Notes under the pieces: generated by a model | What the model saw: the letters and a program-made list of their open reading frames with translations, nothing else | Databases searched by the model: none | Told to the model about the DNA's origin: nothing | In this document: positions 23,559 through 31,095 of the stretch, in pieces | Position numbering within the stretch: position 1 is the stretch's first letter | Layout of the letters: each line of letters begins with the position of its first letter | NCBI GenBank assembly: GCA_964485695.1 | Contig: CAZAKZ010000051.1 | Coordinates: forward strand, 1 to 34,820 | Source: CAZAKZ01 sp964485695 | GTDB lineage: Bacteria > Planctomycetota > JAFGQW01 | DNA length: 34,820 bases | Reading direction: 5' to 3' | Made by a program: the position numbers and the translations under genes

Positions 23559-23587
23559 CCCGGGCCCGGCTGTGACCGGGCCCGGGT
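23558..23587 (+). terminator. Strong GC hairpin without T-tract, possible terminator or RNA element
   Basis: ACCCGGGCCCGG and CCGGGCCCGGGT form a perfect 12-bp stem around a CTGTGA loop. It follows the small membrane-protein gene by 59 bp. No T-run follows on either side, so a classical intrinsic terminator is not shown; it may slow or protect the transcript instead. Confidence 0.4.
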
Positions 23588-23709
23588 GAGTACACCCATC
23601 TCAAATCCCACCATTTTCCAAGCGGCGGAGCAAAATCCCGTACGGGAGGCTTATTTCGAACTCCTGGGTCTGACCTTGAAGAGAGTGCAGGGCGTGTGAG
23701 GGAAACGGG

Positions 23710-24762
23710 ATGATATCCCCCTTTGACTGGCTTCTGGGCAAGTTCTCCGCCGATATCGGAATCGATCTGGGCACGGCAAATACCCTGGTGGCGGTGCGTG
23801 GGGCCGGCATCGTCGTGAATGAACCCTCGGTGGTGGCCGTCCATCGCGGTACCAACCGGGTGCTGGTGGACGGAACCGCCGTGGGCGAATCCGCCAAGGA
23901 GATGCTGGAGAAAGCGCCCGGAAACATCCTGGTCATCCGGCCCTTGAAAAACGGCGTCATCGCGGATTTCGAGATCACCGAGGCCATGCTGCGCTACTTC
24001 ATCAAGAAGGCCATCCCGAGCTCCTGGATGAGGCCCCGGCTGCTGGTCTCCATCCCCTCCGGCATCACCGCGGTGGAGAAGCGCGCCGTGATCAATTGCG
24101 CCGAACGAGCCGGTGCCCGGAAGGTGTTCCTGATCAAGGAACCCCTGGCGGCGGGCCTGGGTGTGGGACTCCCTATCAATAAACCCCAGGGACACCTCAT
24201 CGTGGACGTCGGAGGCGGCACCACCGAGGTGGCGGTTCTGAGCCTTGCATCGCTGGTGGAGAAGTTCAGTTCCCGGGTCGCCGGCGATGAGATGGATCAG
24301 GCCATCGTGCAGTACGTGCGCAAGAAGTACAACCTCCTCATCGGGGAACAGACCGCCGAACGCATCAAGATCAACATCGGAAGCGCCTATCCCACGGGTG
24401 AGGAGTACGAGATGGAGATTCGCGGCCGGGACCTCAAGGACCAGGTGCCGCGTAAGACCAACATCTCCTCGGAGGAGATCCGGGAAGCGCTCCAGGCACC
24501 GGTCAAATCCATCATCCAGGCCATCCGGAACACCCTGGAACAGACCCCACCGGAGATTTCGGCGGATCTGGTGGACACAGGCATCACCCTCACTGGGGGC
24601 GGCGTTTTGCTCAGGGGAATGGACGAGATCATTGCCGAGGAGATCAAGCTCCCCGTGGCGGTGGCGTCCGATCCCATGACAGCGGTGGCTCGGGGCATTG
24701 GAGAGATCCTGGATCAGCTGGACGTTCTCCACGAGATCCTCGAGACCACAGAGTCCGAGTAG
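23710..24762 (+). CDS. mreB: Rod-shape-determining actin homologue MreB
   Basis: A 350-residue protein of normal length for the family. The actin-fold nucleotide motifs are present: phosphate-1 DIGIDLGTANT (15-25), phosphate-2 HLIVDVGGGTTEVAV (162-176) and the adenosine motif TGGGVLLRGMDEI (295-307). The EKRAVINCAERAGARKVFLI stretch is characteristic of MreB rather than DnaK or FtsA. MreB forms membrane-bound filaments that direct lateral cell-wall synthesis through MreC, MreD, RodA and PBP2, all encoded directly downstream. The N-terminal MISPFDWLLGKF could act as an amphipathic membrane-binding helix. The ATG at 23710 has GAGGG 7-8 nt upstream. Identity is very secure. Confidence 0.97.
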   Translation: MISPFDWLLGKFSADIGIDLGTANTLVAVRGAGIVVNEPSVVAVHRGTNRVLVDGTAVGESAKEMLEKAPGNILVIRPLKNGVIADFEITEAMLRYFIKKAIPSSWMRPRLLVSIPSGITAVEKRAVINCAERAGARKVFLIKEPLAAGLGVGLPINKPQGHLIVDVGGGTTEVAVLSLASLVEKFSSRVAGDEMDQAIVQYVRKKYNLLIGEQTAERIKINIGSAYPTGEEYEMEIRGRDLKDQVPRKTNISSEEIREALQAPVKSIIQAIRNTLEQTPPEISADLVDTGITLTGGGVLLRGMDEIIAEEIKLPVAVASDPMTAVARGIGEILDQLDVLHEILETTESE

Positions 24763-24764
24763 CC

Positions 24765-26111
24765 ATGCGGGTCGCAGCTCGGGTAGTCACTCGGGTAGCC
24801 AGTATGGGCTGGCCGCTCGGGACGGCCATGCTGGCCCTGTTCTTTCTCTTCTTCGCCCTGAAATCTCCGGTCCGGGACGCCCTCGAGGTGTCGGTCCAGG
24901 CCGCCGAGGGCCGGGTCCGGAATCTCCTCGGTGGGGTCAAACGGTCCGGAGAGACACCCCGCCTTCAACCTGATGTGCAAGCCTTTCTGGACCGGGAGCG
25001 GACCGTCTCCATGGGGGGATGGACAGGCGCCTGGATCGTCCAGGTGATTCCCGGCGAGGACCGGTTTCACGTCGTGGTGGACCGCGGCCAGGACACCGGT
25101 ATTCGTCCGGGAGATCTGGCCGTGTTTTTCACCCGGCCGGGTGGGCCGGCGTGCCTGGCCGGTGAGGTGGACGGGGTCTCGGCGTCCTTTGCGCGTGTCC
25201 GGACCTTCCAGGATCCGAGGACCTGGTGGAAGGCCCGGACCCCGTCCAGCCGCATGGTGCTGGTCAGGGGAGAGGACGCCGAGGGATTGCGCGTGGTCCT
25301 GCCCGAGCATCCGCAGTCTCTGAAGGGGGACGAGGGGAAGGCGGCGAGGTCCATAGTGGATCGCAACGCCGGCCGCACGGTGCCGGAAGGCCTCGTCATC
25401 GGACCGCTCAGAAACCGGTCCGGCCAGGATTCGCCGGACTGGTGGGTGAAACCGGTCTTTGATCCGAGACGGGTGCTCGGAGTACGTCTGGTCCGGGGAT
25501 CCGAGATCCTGCCGGGATCCAGAGACGCCGGGGGGGACCGCACGGGACGATGGTGGCCGGTGCGGGTGATTTTCGACCGCGATTCCAATCCGATCCGGGC
25601 GTCGGTCCTCGTCTCGAGGATGATCCGCACCCTTGCCATTCCCGTGGACGCGCCCGTGGCCCGGGGGAGCCACCTGGAAGGTTGGGTGCATACTGTGGCC
25701 GGAGCGGACGCCCGGGTGCGTCTCGTGGGGGATCCGGGATTCTATTCCCACGTCCTCGTAGTGCGTGGGGAAGGGGATCGAATGACCAGCCCCGGCGGTG
25801 GGGTGTTTCGCGGCGGGCGCCTGTCGGGTTCGGAACTTCGGGGCGTCCTGGGAAAGATGCGCGTGCCCACGGAACCGGGCGATCGTCTCGTGGTGGGGCC
25901 CCACAAGGGCGGGGGCGGCATCGGCCTGCTCATCGGTGAGGTGGTGGCCTGCGGCAAGGGCGGCGCCGTGGTTCTCAAGCGGCCGCCTCCCCCCAGGCGT
26001 GGGGATACCCTCCACGTGGGGGTGTTTCCGCGGCCCCCGCGGACCTATCCCGCCCAGAGGGCCTATCCCGCCCAGAGGGCCTTTCCCGTCCAGGGGGGAA
26101 GTGCGCCGTGA
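24765..26111 (+). CDS. mreC: Divergent MreC-like rod-shape protein
   Basis: A 448-residue protein starting 2 nt after mreB. It has one N-terminal membrane helix (about 15-33) and a mostly beta extracytoplasmic part. The stretch at about 298-400 (VARGSHLEGWVHTVAG, VRLVGDPGF, GVLGKMRVPTEPGDRLVV, GLLIGEVVACG) fits the MreC core, and an earlier stretch at about 100-165 (VVVDRGQDTGIRPGDLAVFF, CLAGEVDGV) looks like a related unit. Typical MreC proteins are about 280-370 residues and have a coiled coil after the helix; here the coil is not evident and the length is increased. The C-terminus is Pro/Arg-rich and carries three hexapeptide repeats. MreC organises the elongasome between MreB and PBP2/RodA. 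The assignment rests strongly on position between mreB and mreD. In-frame ATG at 24804 is an alternative start. Confidence 0.78.
   Translation: MRVAARVVTRVASMGWPLGTAMLALFFLFFALKSPVRDALEVSVQAAEGRVRNLLGGVKRSGETPRLQPDVQAFLDRERTVSMGGWTGAWIVQVIPGEDRFHVVVDRGQDTGIRPGDLAVFFTRPGGPACLAGEVDGVSASFARVRTFQDPRTWWKARTPSSRMVLVRGEDAEGLRVVLPEHPQSLKGDEGKAARSIVDRNAGRTVPEGLVIGPLRNRSGQDSPDWWVKPVFDPRRVLGVRLVRGSEILPGSRDAGGDRTGRWWPVRVIFDRDSNPIRASVLVSRMIRTLAIPVDAPVARGSHLEGWVHTVAGADARVRLVGDPGFYSHVLVVRGEGDRMTSPGGGVFRGGRLSGSELRGVLGKMRVPTEPGDRLVVGPHKGGGGIGLLIGEVVACGKGGAVVLKRPPPPRRGDTLHVGVFPRPPRTYPAQRAYPAQRAFPVQGGSAP
26043..26096 (+). repeat. Three 18-bp tandem repeats in the 3' end of the mreC-like gene
   Basis: The unit is GCCTATCCCGCCCAGAGG. 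The first two copies differ only in the first base and the third carries three changes. They encode R-T-Y-P-A-Q, R-A-Y-P-A-Q and R-A-F-P-V-Q, only about ten bases before the start of the next gene. Confidence 0.95.
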
Positions 26112-26599
26112 TCCTCATCCTGATCCTCCTCTCGACCCTGGCGGCCGTGTTCGCCCACGACGTGCCGTACTGCCTGGATCCTTTCCTCCTGCTCCTGGGA
26201 TTCATCGGCATGCGAATCGAGTTGAGAAGGATGGTGCTCCCGGCGCTCTACATCGGATTCCTCCGGGGAAGCACCTCCCTGGATCCGACCTGGCTCCACC
26301 TCCTCCTGACCCTGTCCGGCGTCGTGGGTCTCGCGTATCTCCGCCGGTGGTTCTTTGCGGTCCGGGTCATGAACCAGGTGTCTCTGACGTTCCTCCTGGG
26401 CGTGGTCCTCTACGGCGGGATTGCCCTGCCTCTCCTCATCGCGTATCCCCACGAGAACTGGATTCCCCACGTCCAGACCGTGGTCCTTGTATCCGGGGCC
26501 ACGGCCCTGGGGGCGCCGGTGTTCCACCTCTTCCTGGACCGGATTCTGCTCAGACCCAGACGATGGCGGCGGGGACTCCTGCCGGCAACGGGGGCGTGA
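26108..26599 (+). CDS. mreD: MreD-like membrane protein
   Basis: A 163-residue, strongly hydrophobic protein with about five membrane segments (1-16, 24-36, 45-53, 62-76, 95-111 and 124-140 are the candidates), the usual size of MreD. Sequence identity to textbook MreD is not obvious by eye, but MreD is poorly conserved and the gene has the canonical position between mreC and the PBP2 gene. It starts with GTG overlapping the stop of the mreC-like gene (GTGA), and its TGA overlaps the ATG of the next gene by one base. The basic tail RPRRWRRG near the C-terminus would be cytoplasmic. MreD is an inner-membrane part of the elongasome that interacts with MreC. Confidence 0.78.
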   Translation: MILILILLSTLAAVFAHDVPYCLDPFLLLLGFIGMRIELRRMVLPALYIGFLRGSTSLDPTWLHLLLTLSGVVGLAYLRRWFFAVRVMNQVSLTFLLGVVLYGGIALPLLIAYPHENWIPHVQTVVLVSGATALGAPVFHLFLDRILLRPRRWRRGLLPATGA

Positions 26600-29160
26600 T
26601 GCTCGAGAAGCGCTTGAACCAGGTATTGGTCCTGTTCGGGGTGCTCAACCTCCTGGTGGTGGCCCATCTGGTGCGCCTTCAGGTGGTGGAGAGGGACCAC
26701 TGGGAAGAGAAAGGAGAGGTGAACCGCAGCCAGGAGGTACTCCAGGTCCAGGTCCGGGGGCCCATCCTCCTCAAGGACGGGCGGGTGGTGGTGAAGAGCG
26801 AGCGCCGGTACGACCTGAAGCTGGACCCGGGCCGTTTCCGCGATGCCTGGCCTCCGGGGGCGCTGACCGTCGTGCTCAGAAAGCTGAAAGAGAGCGAGAG
26901 CTTCTGGTTGAGGATACGGAGGGAGCTCGATGTTCTGAAGAGCCTGATCCGTGCGGCCGTGGAGGAGCTGGAGAAGGCCGTGAAGGAGAAGGAGGAGGAG
27001 GCTGTCAAGAAGCAGAAGGAGGATGCCGTCAAGGCCTTGAAAGAGGAGTTGAGGGCGCTCTTCCGGGGGGAAGCCGAGAAGCGGGCCGCGGTTCTCAATG
27101 CCGTCCTGCTGCAGCCTGAAGCAGAGGTCCGGCGGTTGCTGGATTCCCCGGTCAATCTGGTGTTGAACGTGAAGGAAAGCCTCCTGGACGGAAGGCTGGG
27201 TGCCCAGATGGACACGGTCCTCGGCCGCCGGGCCATGAAGCGCCTGGAGAAGTTGGGCCGGTCTGGCATGGATCCCTGGCGCAAGGTGGGAGACCTCCTC
27301 GGTCTGAACCCGGAGCAGATCATTCAGGACCGGAAACTCAGGGAGGAGGCCGGGGCCCTGGCCGCGGTCCAGGGGGCGTTCGGCGAGGCCGGTAAGGACC
27401 TGAAGATTCTCCTCTGGGAGGAGGTCCTCCAGGCAGAGAGAAACGCGAAAATCAGGCTCGAGACCCTCTGGACGAAGGGCAAGGAGACCCCGTTCGACTG
27501 GGGAGAAGATACCGCGCTTCTGAGCCGTCACGCTCGCTCCCTCTACCGCAAGACGACTCGCGACCATCTGGGACGGGCCCGGTACCCGAACCGGAACATT
27601 CCGTACGAGGCTGCGGTGGAGATCCACCGGGCTCGGTCCCGGAAGCAGATGATCGCCTTCTCCACCGAGGCCTACTCCGGCCGGAAGGTGGACCTGGATC
27701 TGCTGCCCCACGTGGTGGGGTGCATTGGATCGCCGCTTCATTTCTGGATCCTGGACGACGAGACGCGCCCGCTGTGGGAGTGCCGGGCAGCGCACCTGTT
27801 CAAGGTCATGAAAACGCAGCAGGAGATTCTCTCCAGGCCGGGGCCGCTGGGCCCCGAGGCCCGGACCCTGTTCAACGCCCTGGAGCGCGCCAAGCTGGAG
27901 AGGCCGCACGCCTCGGACCGGGACGTGGGGCGGGCCGGGATCGAGCTCTGGTACAACGACCGGCTATGGGGAAAAAAGGGTAGCAAACGGGTGCTGAGAG
28001 AACCGGGAAAAAAGAGGCCCTACGTCATTCATGCGTCCATGCCCGTGGATGGAAAGCCCGTGGTCCTGACCCTGGAGCCCCACCTGCAGGCCTATGCCCT
28101 GGAGTTGCTGGCCGGGGACAGAGAGAGCCGCAAGGGCGATACGGAACGGGCCGGAGAGTGCGGAGGCGCTCTCGTGGCCCTGGACCCGCGAACAGGCGAG
28201 ATCCTGGTGCTGGCCACGGACCCGAGTTTTTCCCTGGAGGATTATCAGGATAAAGGGAAGTACGATTTTCTCGACAAAGATGACAGGACCTGTCCGCTCC
28301 AGAACCGCGCCCTGAAACGGGCGGCTCCGGGGTCCATCTTCAAGGTGTTTACGGCCCTGGTGGGCCTCGAGAACGGAATGATCTCCCCTACGGAGGCGCT
28401 GCAGTGCTGGGGGAGAAGTGCGGGTGCGAGAAAACCCAGGTGCGCGGCAACGGGTCACTCAAGCGGGGGCAGCGTGTTGCTGGAGGAAGCCCTGGGACGT
28501 TCCTGCAATGCATACTTTGCCGGGGTGGCGAACCGCCTCTGGGACAGAGGGAAATCCAGTGCTTTCCTGCATAGGTTCATGGATTTCCATCTAGATGAGG
28601 TCCCCCTGTGGGGCAACAACACCCTGTATCACAGGGGATTGGTCCAGGACGGGAATCCCCTCTACAAGGGAACGCTCCGGAACATGGCCATCGGGCAGGA
28701 TCCCGTCGAGATTTCTCCGCTCCAGGCGGCCGAGCTCTTCTCCATCCTCGCCCGGCAGGGGTGGTGGCGTCCTCCCTTCATTACCTACCAGAGCCCTTAC
28801 GCTCGTGTGGAAGAAGACCAGGTTGTCCAACCAAAGACGGTCAGCGCGTTGCTTCCCGGCCTGAAAGCCGTGGTGAAATCCGGAACAGCCCGGAAGGCCT
28901 TCGCCAGGCACTGGAAGGCGTGCCCACTCGAGGTGGCGGGCAAAACCGGAACCACCACGTTTTGGAGCAAACCCACGCATGCATGGTTCGCATGCTTCGC
29001 TCCGGTCTCCGACCCGGAAATCGTGGTGGTGGTCTTCCTCGAGCACAGGGGGAAGGGGGGCGGCGAGGCCGCAGCGCCGGTGGCGGTGAAATTCCTGAAG
29101 CACTACCTGGAAAAGGGGCGCCTCGAGGCCGACCCGCGTCTCATGGAGCTGGGACGATGA
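26599..29160 (+). CDS. mrdA: PBP2-type peptidoglycan transpeptidase with large helical insertion
   Basis: An 853-residue protein, about 200 longer than typical PBP2 (around 600-650). One N-terminal membrane helix (about 7-25) is followed by a pedestal start (RLQVVERDHWEEKGEVNR, RGPILLKDGRVV). A long charged helical region, coiled-coil-like at about 100-165, continues to about 300. The C-terminal transpeptidase domain is complete: S579-I-F-K582 (SxxK), S635-C-N637 (SxN) and K782-T-G784 (KTG). The acyl-serine enzyme cross-links lateral cell wall with RodA and is the target of beta-lactams such as mecillinam in E. coli. The ATG at 26599 overlaps the preceding stop, with a weak ribosome-binding site, so translational coupling is likely; GTG at 26596 is possible. 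The frame is open upstream to 25798, but this is the shadow of mreC and mreD. Position before rodA supports PBP2 over PBP3. Confidence 0.9.
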   Translation: MLEKRLNQVLVLFGVLNLLVVAHLVRLQVVERDHWEEKGEVNRSQEVLQVQVRGPILLKDGRVVVKSERRYDLKLDPGRFRDAWPPGALTVVLRKLKESESFWLRIRRELDVLKSLIRAAVEELEKAVKEKEEEAVKKQKEDAVKALKEELRALFRGEAEKRAAVLNAVLLQPEAEVRRLLDSPVNLVLNVKESLLDGRLGAQMDTVLGRRAMKRLEKLGRSGMDPWRKVGDLLGLNPEQIIQDRKLREEAGALAAVQGAFGEAGKDLKILLWEEVLQAERNAKIRLETLWTKGKETPFDWGEDTALLSRHARSLYRKTTRDHLGRARYPNRNIPYEAAVEIHRARSRKQMIAFSTEAYSGRKVDLDLLPHVVGCIGSPLHFWILDDETRPLWECRAAHLFKVMKTQQEILSRPGPLGPEARTLFNALERAKLERPHASDRDVGRAGIELWYNDRLWGKKGSKRVLREPGKKRPYVIHASMPVDGKPVVLTLEPHLQAYALELLAGDRESRKGDTERAGECGGALVALDPRTGEILVLATDPSFSLEDYQDKGKYDFLDKDDRTCPLQNRALKRAAPGSIFKVFTALVGLENGMISPTEALQCWGRSAGARKPRCAATGHSSGGSVLLEEALGRSCNAYFAGVANRLWDRGKSSAFLHRFMDFHLDEVPLWGNNTLYHRGLVQDGNPLYKGTLRNMAIGQDPVEISPLQAAELFSILARQGWWRPPFITYQSPYARVEEDQVVQPKTVSALLPGLKAVVKSGTARKAFARHWKACPLEVAGKTGTTTFWSKPTHAWFACFAPVSDPEIVVVVFLEHRGKGGGEAAAPVAVKFLKHYLEKGRLEADPRLMELGR

Positions 29161-30287
29161 TGGAACGATCCCCCTCCAAGATCCACCCCTACCGCACCCT
29201 GATCATCGTCGTCGCCCTCCTGCTCCTCGGCGTGGGATACGCGTTTTTCGTCTCCTCGGCCTACTATGCCGACCGGGACGAGTACGATCCTTCTCCCTGG
29301 GTCCAGTTGCGCTGGATCGGTCTCGGCTTCGTCGCCTTCGTTCTCGTGCAGTTCGTTTCCTACTCCACCCTGGGACGGTACGCCTTCGTGATCTACGGGG
29401 CCTGCCTCTTCCTTCTGATCTGCACGGCGCTCTTCGGCGTTGTGATCAACAGCTCGAAGCGGTGGCTGCCGGTCATCGGATCCATCGGCGTTCAACCCTC
29501 GGAGTTCATGAAGGTGGGCCTCGTACTGGTGCTGGCCCGGATCCTGCGCCACGCCGAAAAGGGCTACAGCTGGCGCAAGCTGCTCTGGCCCTGCTTGCTC
29601 ACCTTCGTGCCGGTGGCCTTCGTCATCAGGCAGCCCGATCTGGGCATGTGCCTGCTCTACCTGCCCATCGTAGGGATCATGGTCTGGGCCTCGGGCGTTC
29701 GCCGCCACGTCCTCGTCACCCTGGTGGCGGTGCTGGTCGTGGTCGTACCGGTCGGTTTCTTCTGGGGGCTCAAGGACTATCAGCGGGCCCGGATCCTGAC
29801 CTTCTGGGAGTGGGACGAGGCCAAGCACGGGAAGTTTGACCTCTACCAGCCCTTGAACGCGCGCATTGCCGTGGCCTCGGGGGGCATCACCGGCCGGGGC
29901 CTCTTTCAGGGGCCCCAGAACGTGGGGGGGTACCTCCCCGCCAAGCACGGCGACTACATCTTCGCCGTCATCGCCGAGGAGGGGGGGCTGGTGACCTGTC
30001 TCATCATTCTCCTCCTCTACTATCTCCTTGTGGGACTGCTTTTTCACGCGGCCATGGAGTTCCGGGAGCCCTGCGGCCGATTGATCCTGGTGGGCGTAGG
30101 CGGGCTGCTGGGGGTCCAGGTGCTGGTGAACACGGCCGTGGCCAGCGGGGCGCTGCCTTCCACGGGTCTCACTCTGCCGCTGATCAGCCACGGCGGGTCC
30201 AGCATGCTGACGACGTGCATTCTCCTCGGACTCACGGTGAACGTCCTGAGCCGGCGGGTCGTTTCCATGGCCCGACCCGGATTCTGA
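29157..30287 (+). CDS. rodA: SEDS-family peptidoglycan glycosyltransferase RodA
   Basis: A 376-residue protein with about ten membrane helices. SEDS signatures: IGVQPSEFMKVGLVLVLARI (110-129), FVIRQPDLGMCLLYLPI (155-171), LPAKHGDYIFAVIAEEGG (260-277) and LPLISHGGSSMLTTC near the C-terminus. D266 in HGDYIF corresponds to the catalytic Asp262 of E. coli RodA. RodA polymerises lipid II into glycan strands, working with the transpeptidase encoded directly upstream. The first ATG (29157) overlaps the stop of the transpeptidase gene (ATGATG), and GGAG lies 8 nt upstream; ATG 29160 is the alternative. Position after the PBP2 gene and the shape-gene cluster supports RodA rather than FtsW. Confidence 0.95.
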   Translation: MMERSPSKIHPYRTLIIVVALLLLGVGYAFFVSSAYYADRDEYDPSPWVQLRWIGLGFVAFVLVQFVSYSTLGRYAFVIYGACLFLLICTALFGVVINSSKRWLPVIGSIGVQPSEFMKVGLVLVLARILRHAEKGYSWRKLLWPCLLTFVPVAFVIRQPDLGMCLLYLPIVGIMVWASGVRRHVLVTLVAVLVVVVPVGFFWGLKDYQRARILTFWEWDEAKHGKFDLYQPLNARIAVASGGITGRGLFQGPQNVGGYLPAKHGDYIFAVIAEEGGLVTCLIILLLYYLLVGLLFHAAMEFREPCGRLILVGVGGLLGVQVLVNTAVASGALPSTGLTLPLISHGGSSMLTTCILLGLTVNVLSRRVVSMARPGF

Positions 30288-30346
30288 CGGAGAACCGGGA
30301 GATCCGGCAGGGATTTTTACTAAGACGGTACCTCCATGATCGTCGT

Positions 30347-30369
30347 CAGGGGGTAGAATTTTCCCCCTG
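30347..30369 (+). promoter_or_regulatory. Hairpin in the leader between rodA and the sigma-factor gene
   Basis: CAGGGGG and CCCCCTG form a perfect 7-bp stem around the 9-nt AT-rich loop TAGAATTTT. It lies 59 bp after rodA and 72 bp before the sigma start. No T-tract follows, so it could be a weak terminator or a structured 5' leader. A short T-run (GGATTTTTA, about 30311-30319) after a CCGG-rich stretch could be a poor rodA terminator. Confidence 0.4.
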
Positions 30370-30441
30370 CCGGAGCCGAATATCCGGCCGAATTCGAGAC
30401 TTTTTGGAAACCCAGGTCATCAGGAAGGATCAAACGGGGCC

Positions 30442-31095
30442 TTGAACGACCTTGAAACCCCGGAAAACACGGCCGCTCCGGGAGATGCGGAGCTGGTCAA
30501 GGCGGCCCAGAGCGGGAACCGCGAGGCGTTCGATCGACTCGTAGGACGTCACCAGGACCGGACCTACGGCCTGGTGTTCAGGATCCTCGGAGATCCGGAG
30601 CGTGCTGCGGATACCACCCAGGACGTCTTCGTGAAGGCCTTTCTGGGACTCGAGAAGTTCAGGGGGGAAGCGGCTTTTTCCACCTGGATCTTCCGCATCG
30701 CCCTGAATGAGGCCCGGTCGGAGCTGAGACAGAAACGCGCCTCGGGCCCGAAGGTCTTCTCCCTCTACTCGAAGCGGGAGGACGACAACACCCGGGCCGA
30801 GGAGGTGCCGGACGAGACGTACGAGCCGACGCAGATGATTGGACAGAAAGAAACCGCCGAGAGAATCCAGGCCATCCTTGGAACCCTGGAACCTGAGGAC
30901 CGCGAGCTCATCACTCTTCGCGACGTCCAGGGCATGGGGTACGACGAGATCGCCCGGATCGTCGAGTGTCCGCTGGGCACGGTGAAATCGACCCTGCACC
31001 GGGCCCGGTTGAAGTTCGTGCAGCGGTATCGTCTGGCCGAACTCGGAGGAACCCTCAAGGCCCCGAAGGTGTCGGATCAAGGAGCAGTGGGGTAA
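30442..31095 (+). CDS. ECF-family RNA polymerase sigma factor
   Basis: A 217-residue protein with the two-domain ECF layout. Sigma region 2 (about 28-95) includes DPERAADTTQDVFVKAFLGL and FSTWIFRIALNEAR; region 4 (about 140-195) includes LGTLEPEDRELITLRDVQGM, YDEIARIVECPLGTVKSTLHRAR. The linker (about 98-135) is acidic and longer than minimal. The predicted start is TTG at 30442, as no ATG or GTG is available in frame upstream of region 2; AGGAAGGA is 12 nt away, so initiation is likely weak. Directly downstream, with no gap after its TAA, is a membrane anti-sigma-like gene, so this is probably an envelope-stress or cell-surface signalling pair. Target genes cannot be told. The family call is secure, the start less so. 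Confidence 0.92.
   Translation: MNDLETPENTAAPGDAELVKAAQSGNREAFDRLVGRHQDRTYGLVFRILGDPERAADTTQDVFVKAFLGLEKFRGEAAFSTWIFRIALNEARSELRQKRASGPKVFSLYSKREDDNTRAEEVPDETYEPTQMIGQKETAERIQAILGTLEPEDRELITLRDVQGMGYDEIARIVECPLGTVKSTLHRARLKFVQRYRLAELGGTLKAPKVSDQGAVG

Larger units (their letters stand above)
23499..23709 (+). other. Intergenic region before mreB, with tandem repeat, hairpin and palindrome
   Basis: It contains 2.9 copies of the 11-mer TTGACTGCGAG (23527-23558), a very stable GC hairpin directly after (23558-23587) and the 10-bp palindrome CCCGTACGGG (23637-23646). The ribosome-binding site of mreB (GAGGG) is at its end. I could not assign a promoter for mreB; the cluster may be read from the 22305 promoter or from an unrecognised one here. 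Confidence 0.55.

Noticed and set aside
23527..23575. TTGACT hexamers of the 11-bp repeat as -35 boxes for mreB
   Set aside because: The hairpin occupies the position where a -10 box would be; nothing like TATAAT lies 16-18 bp downstream of any copy.
25798..26598. N-terminal extension of the PBP2-type protein by 267 residues
   Set aside because: It lies on mreC and mreD in another frame, with Pro/Gly/Arg-rich noise; ATG 26599 is followed at once by the expected membrane helix.
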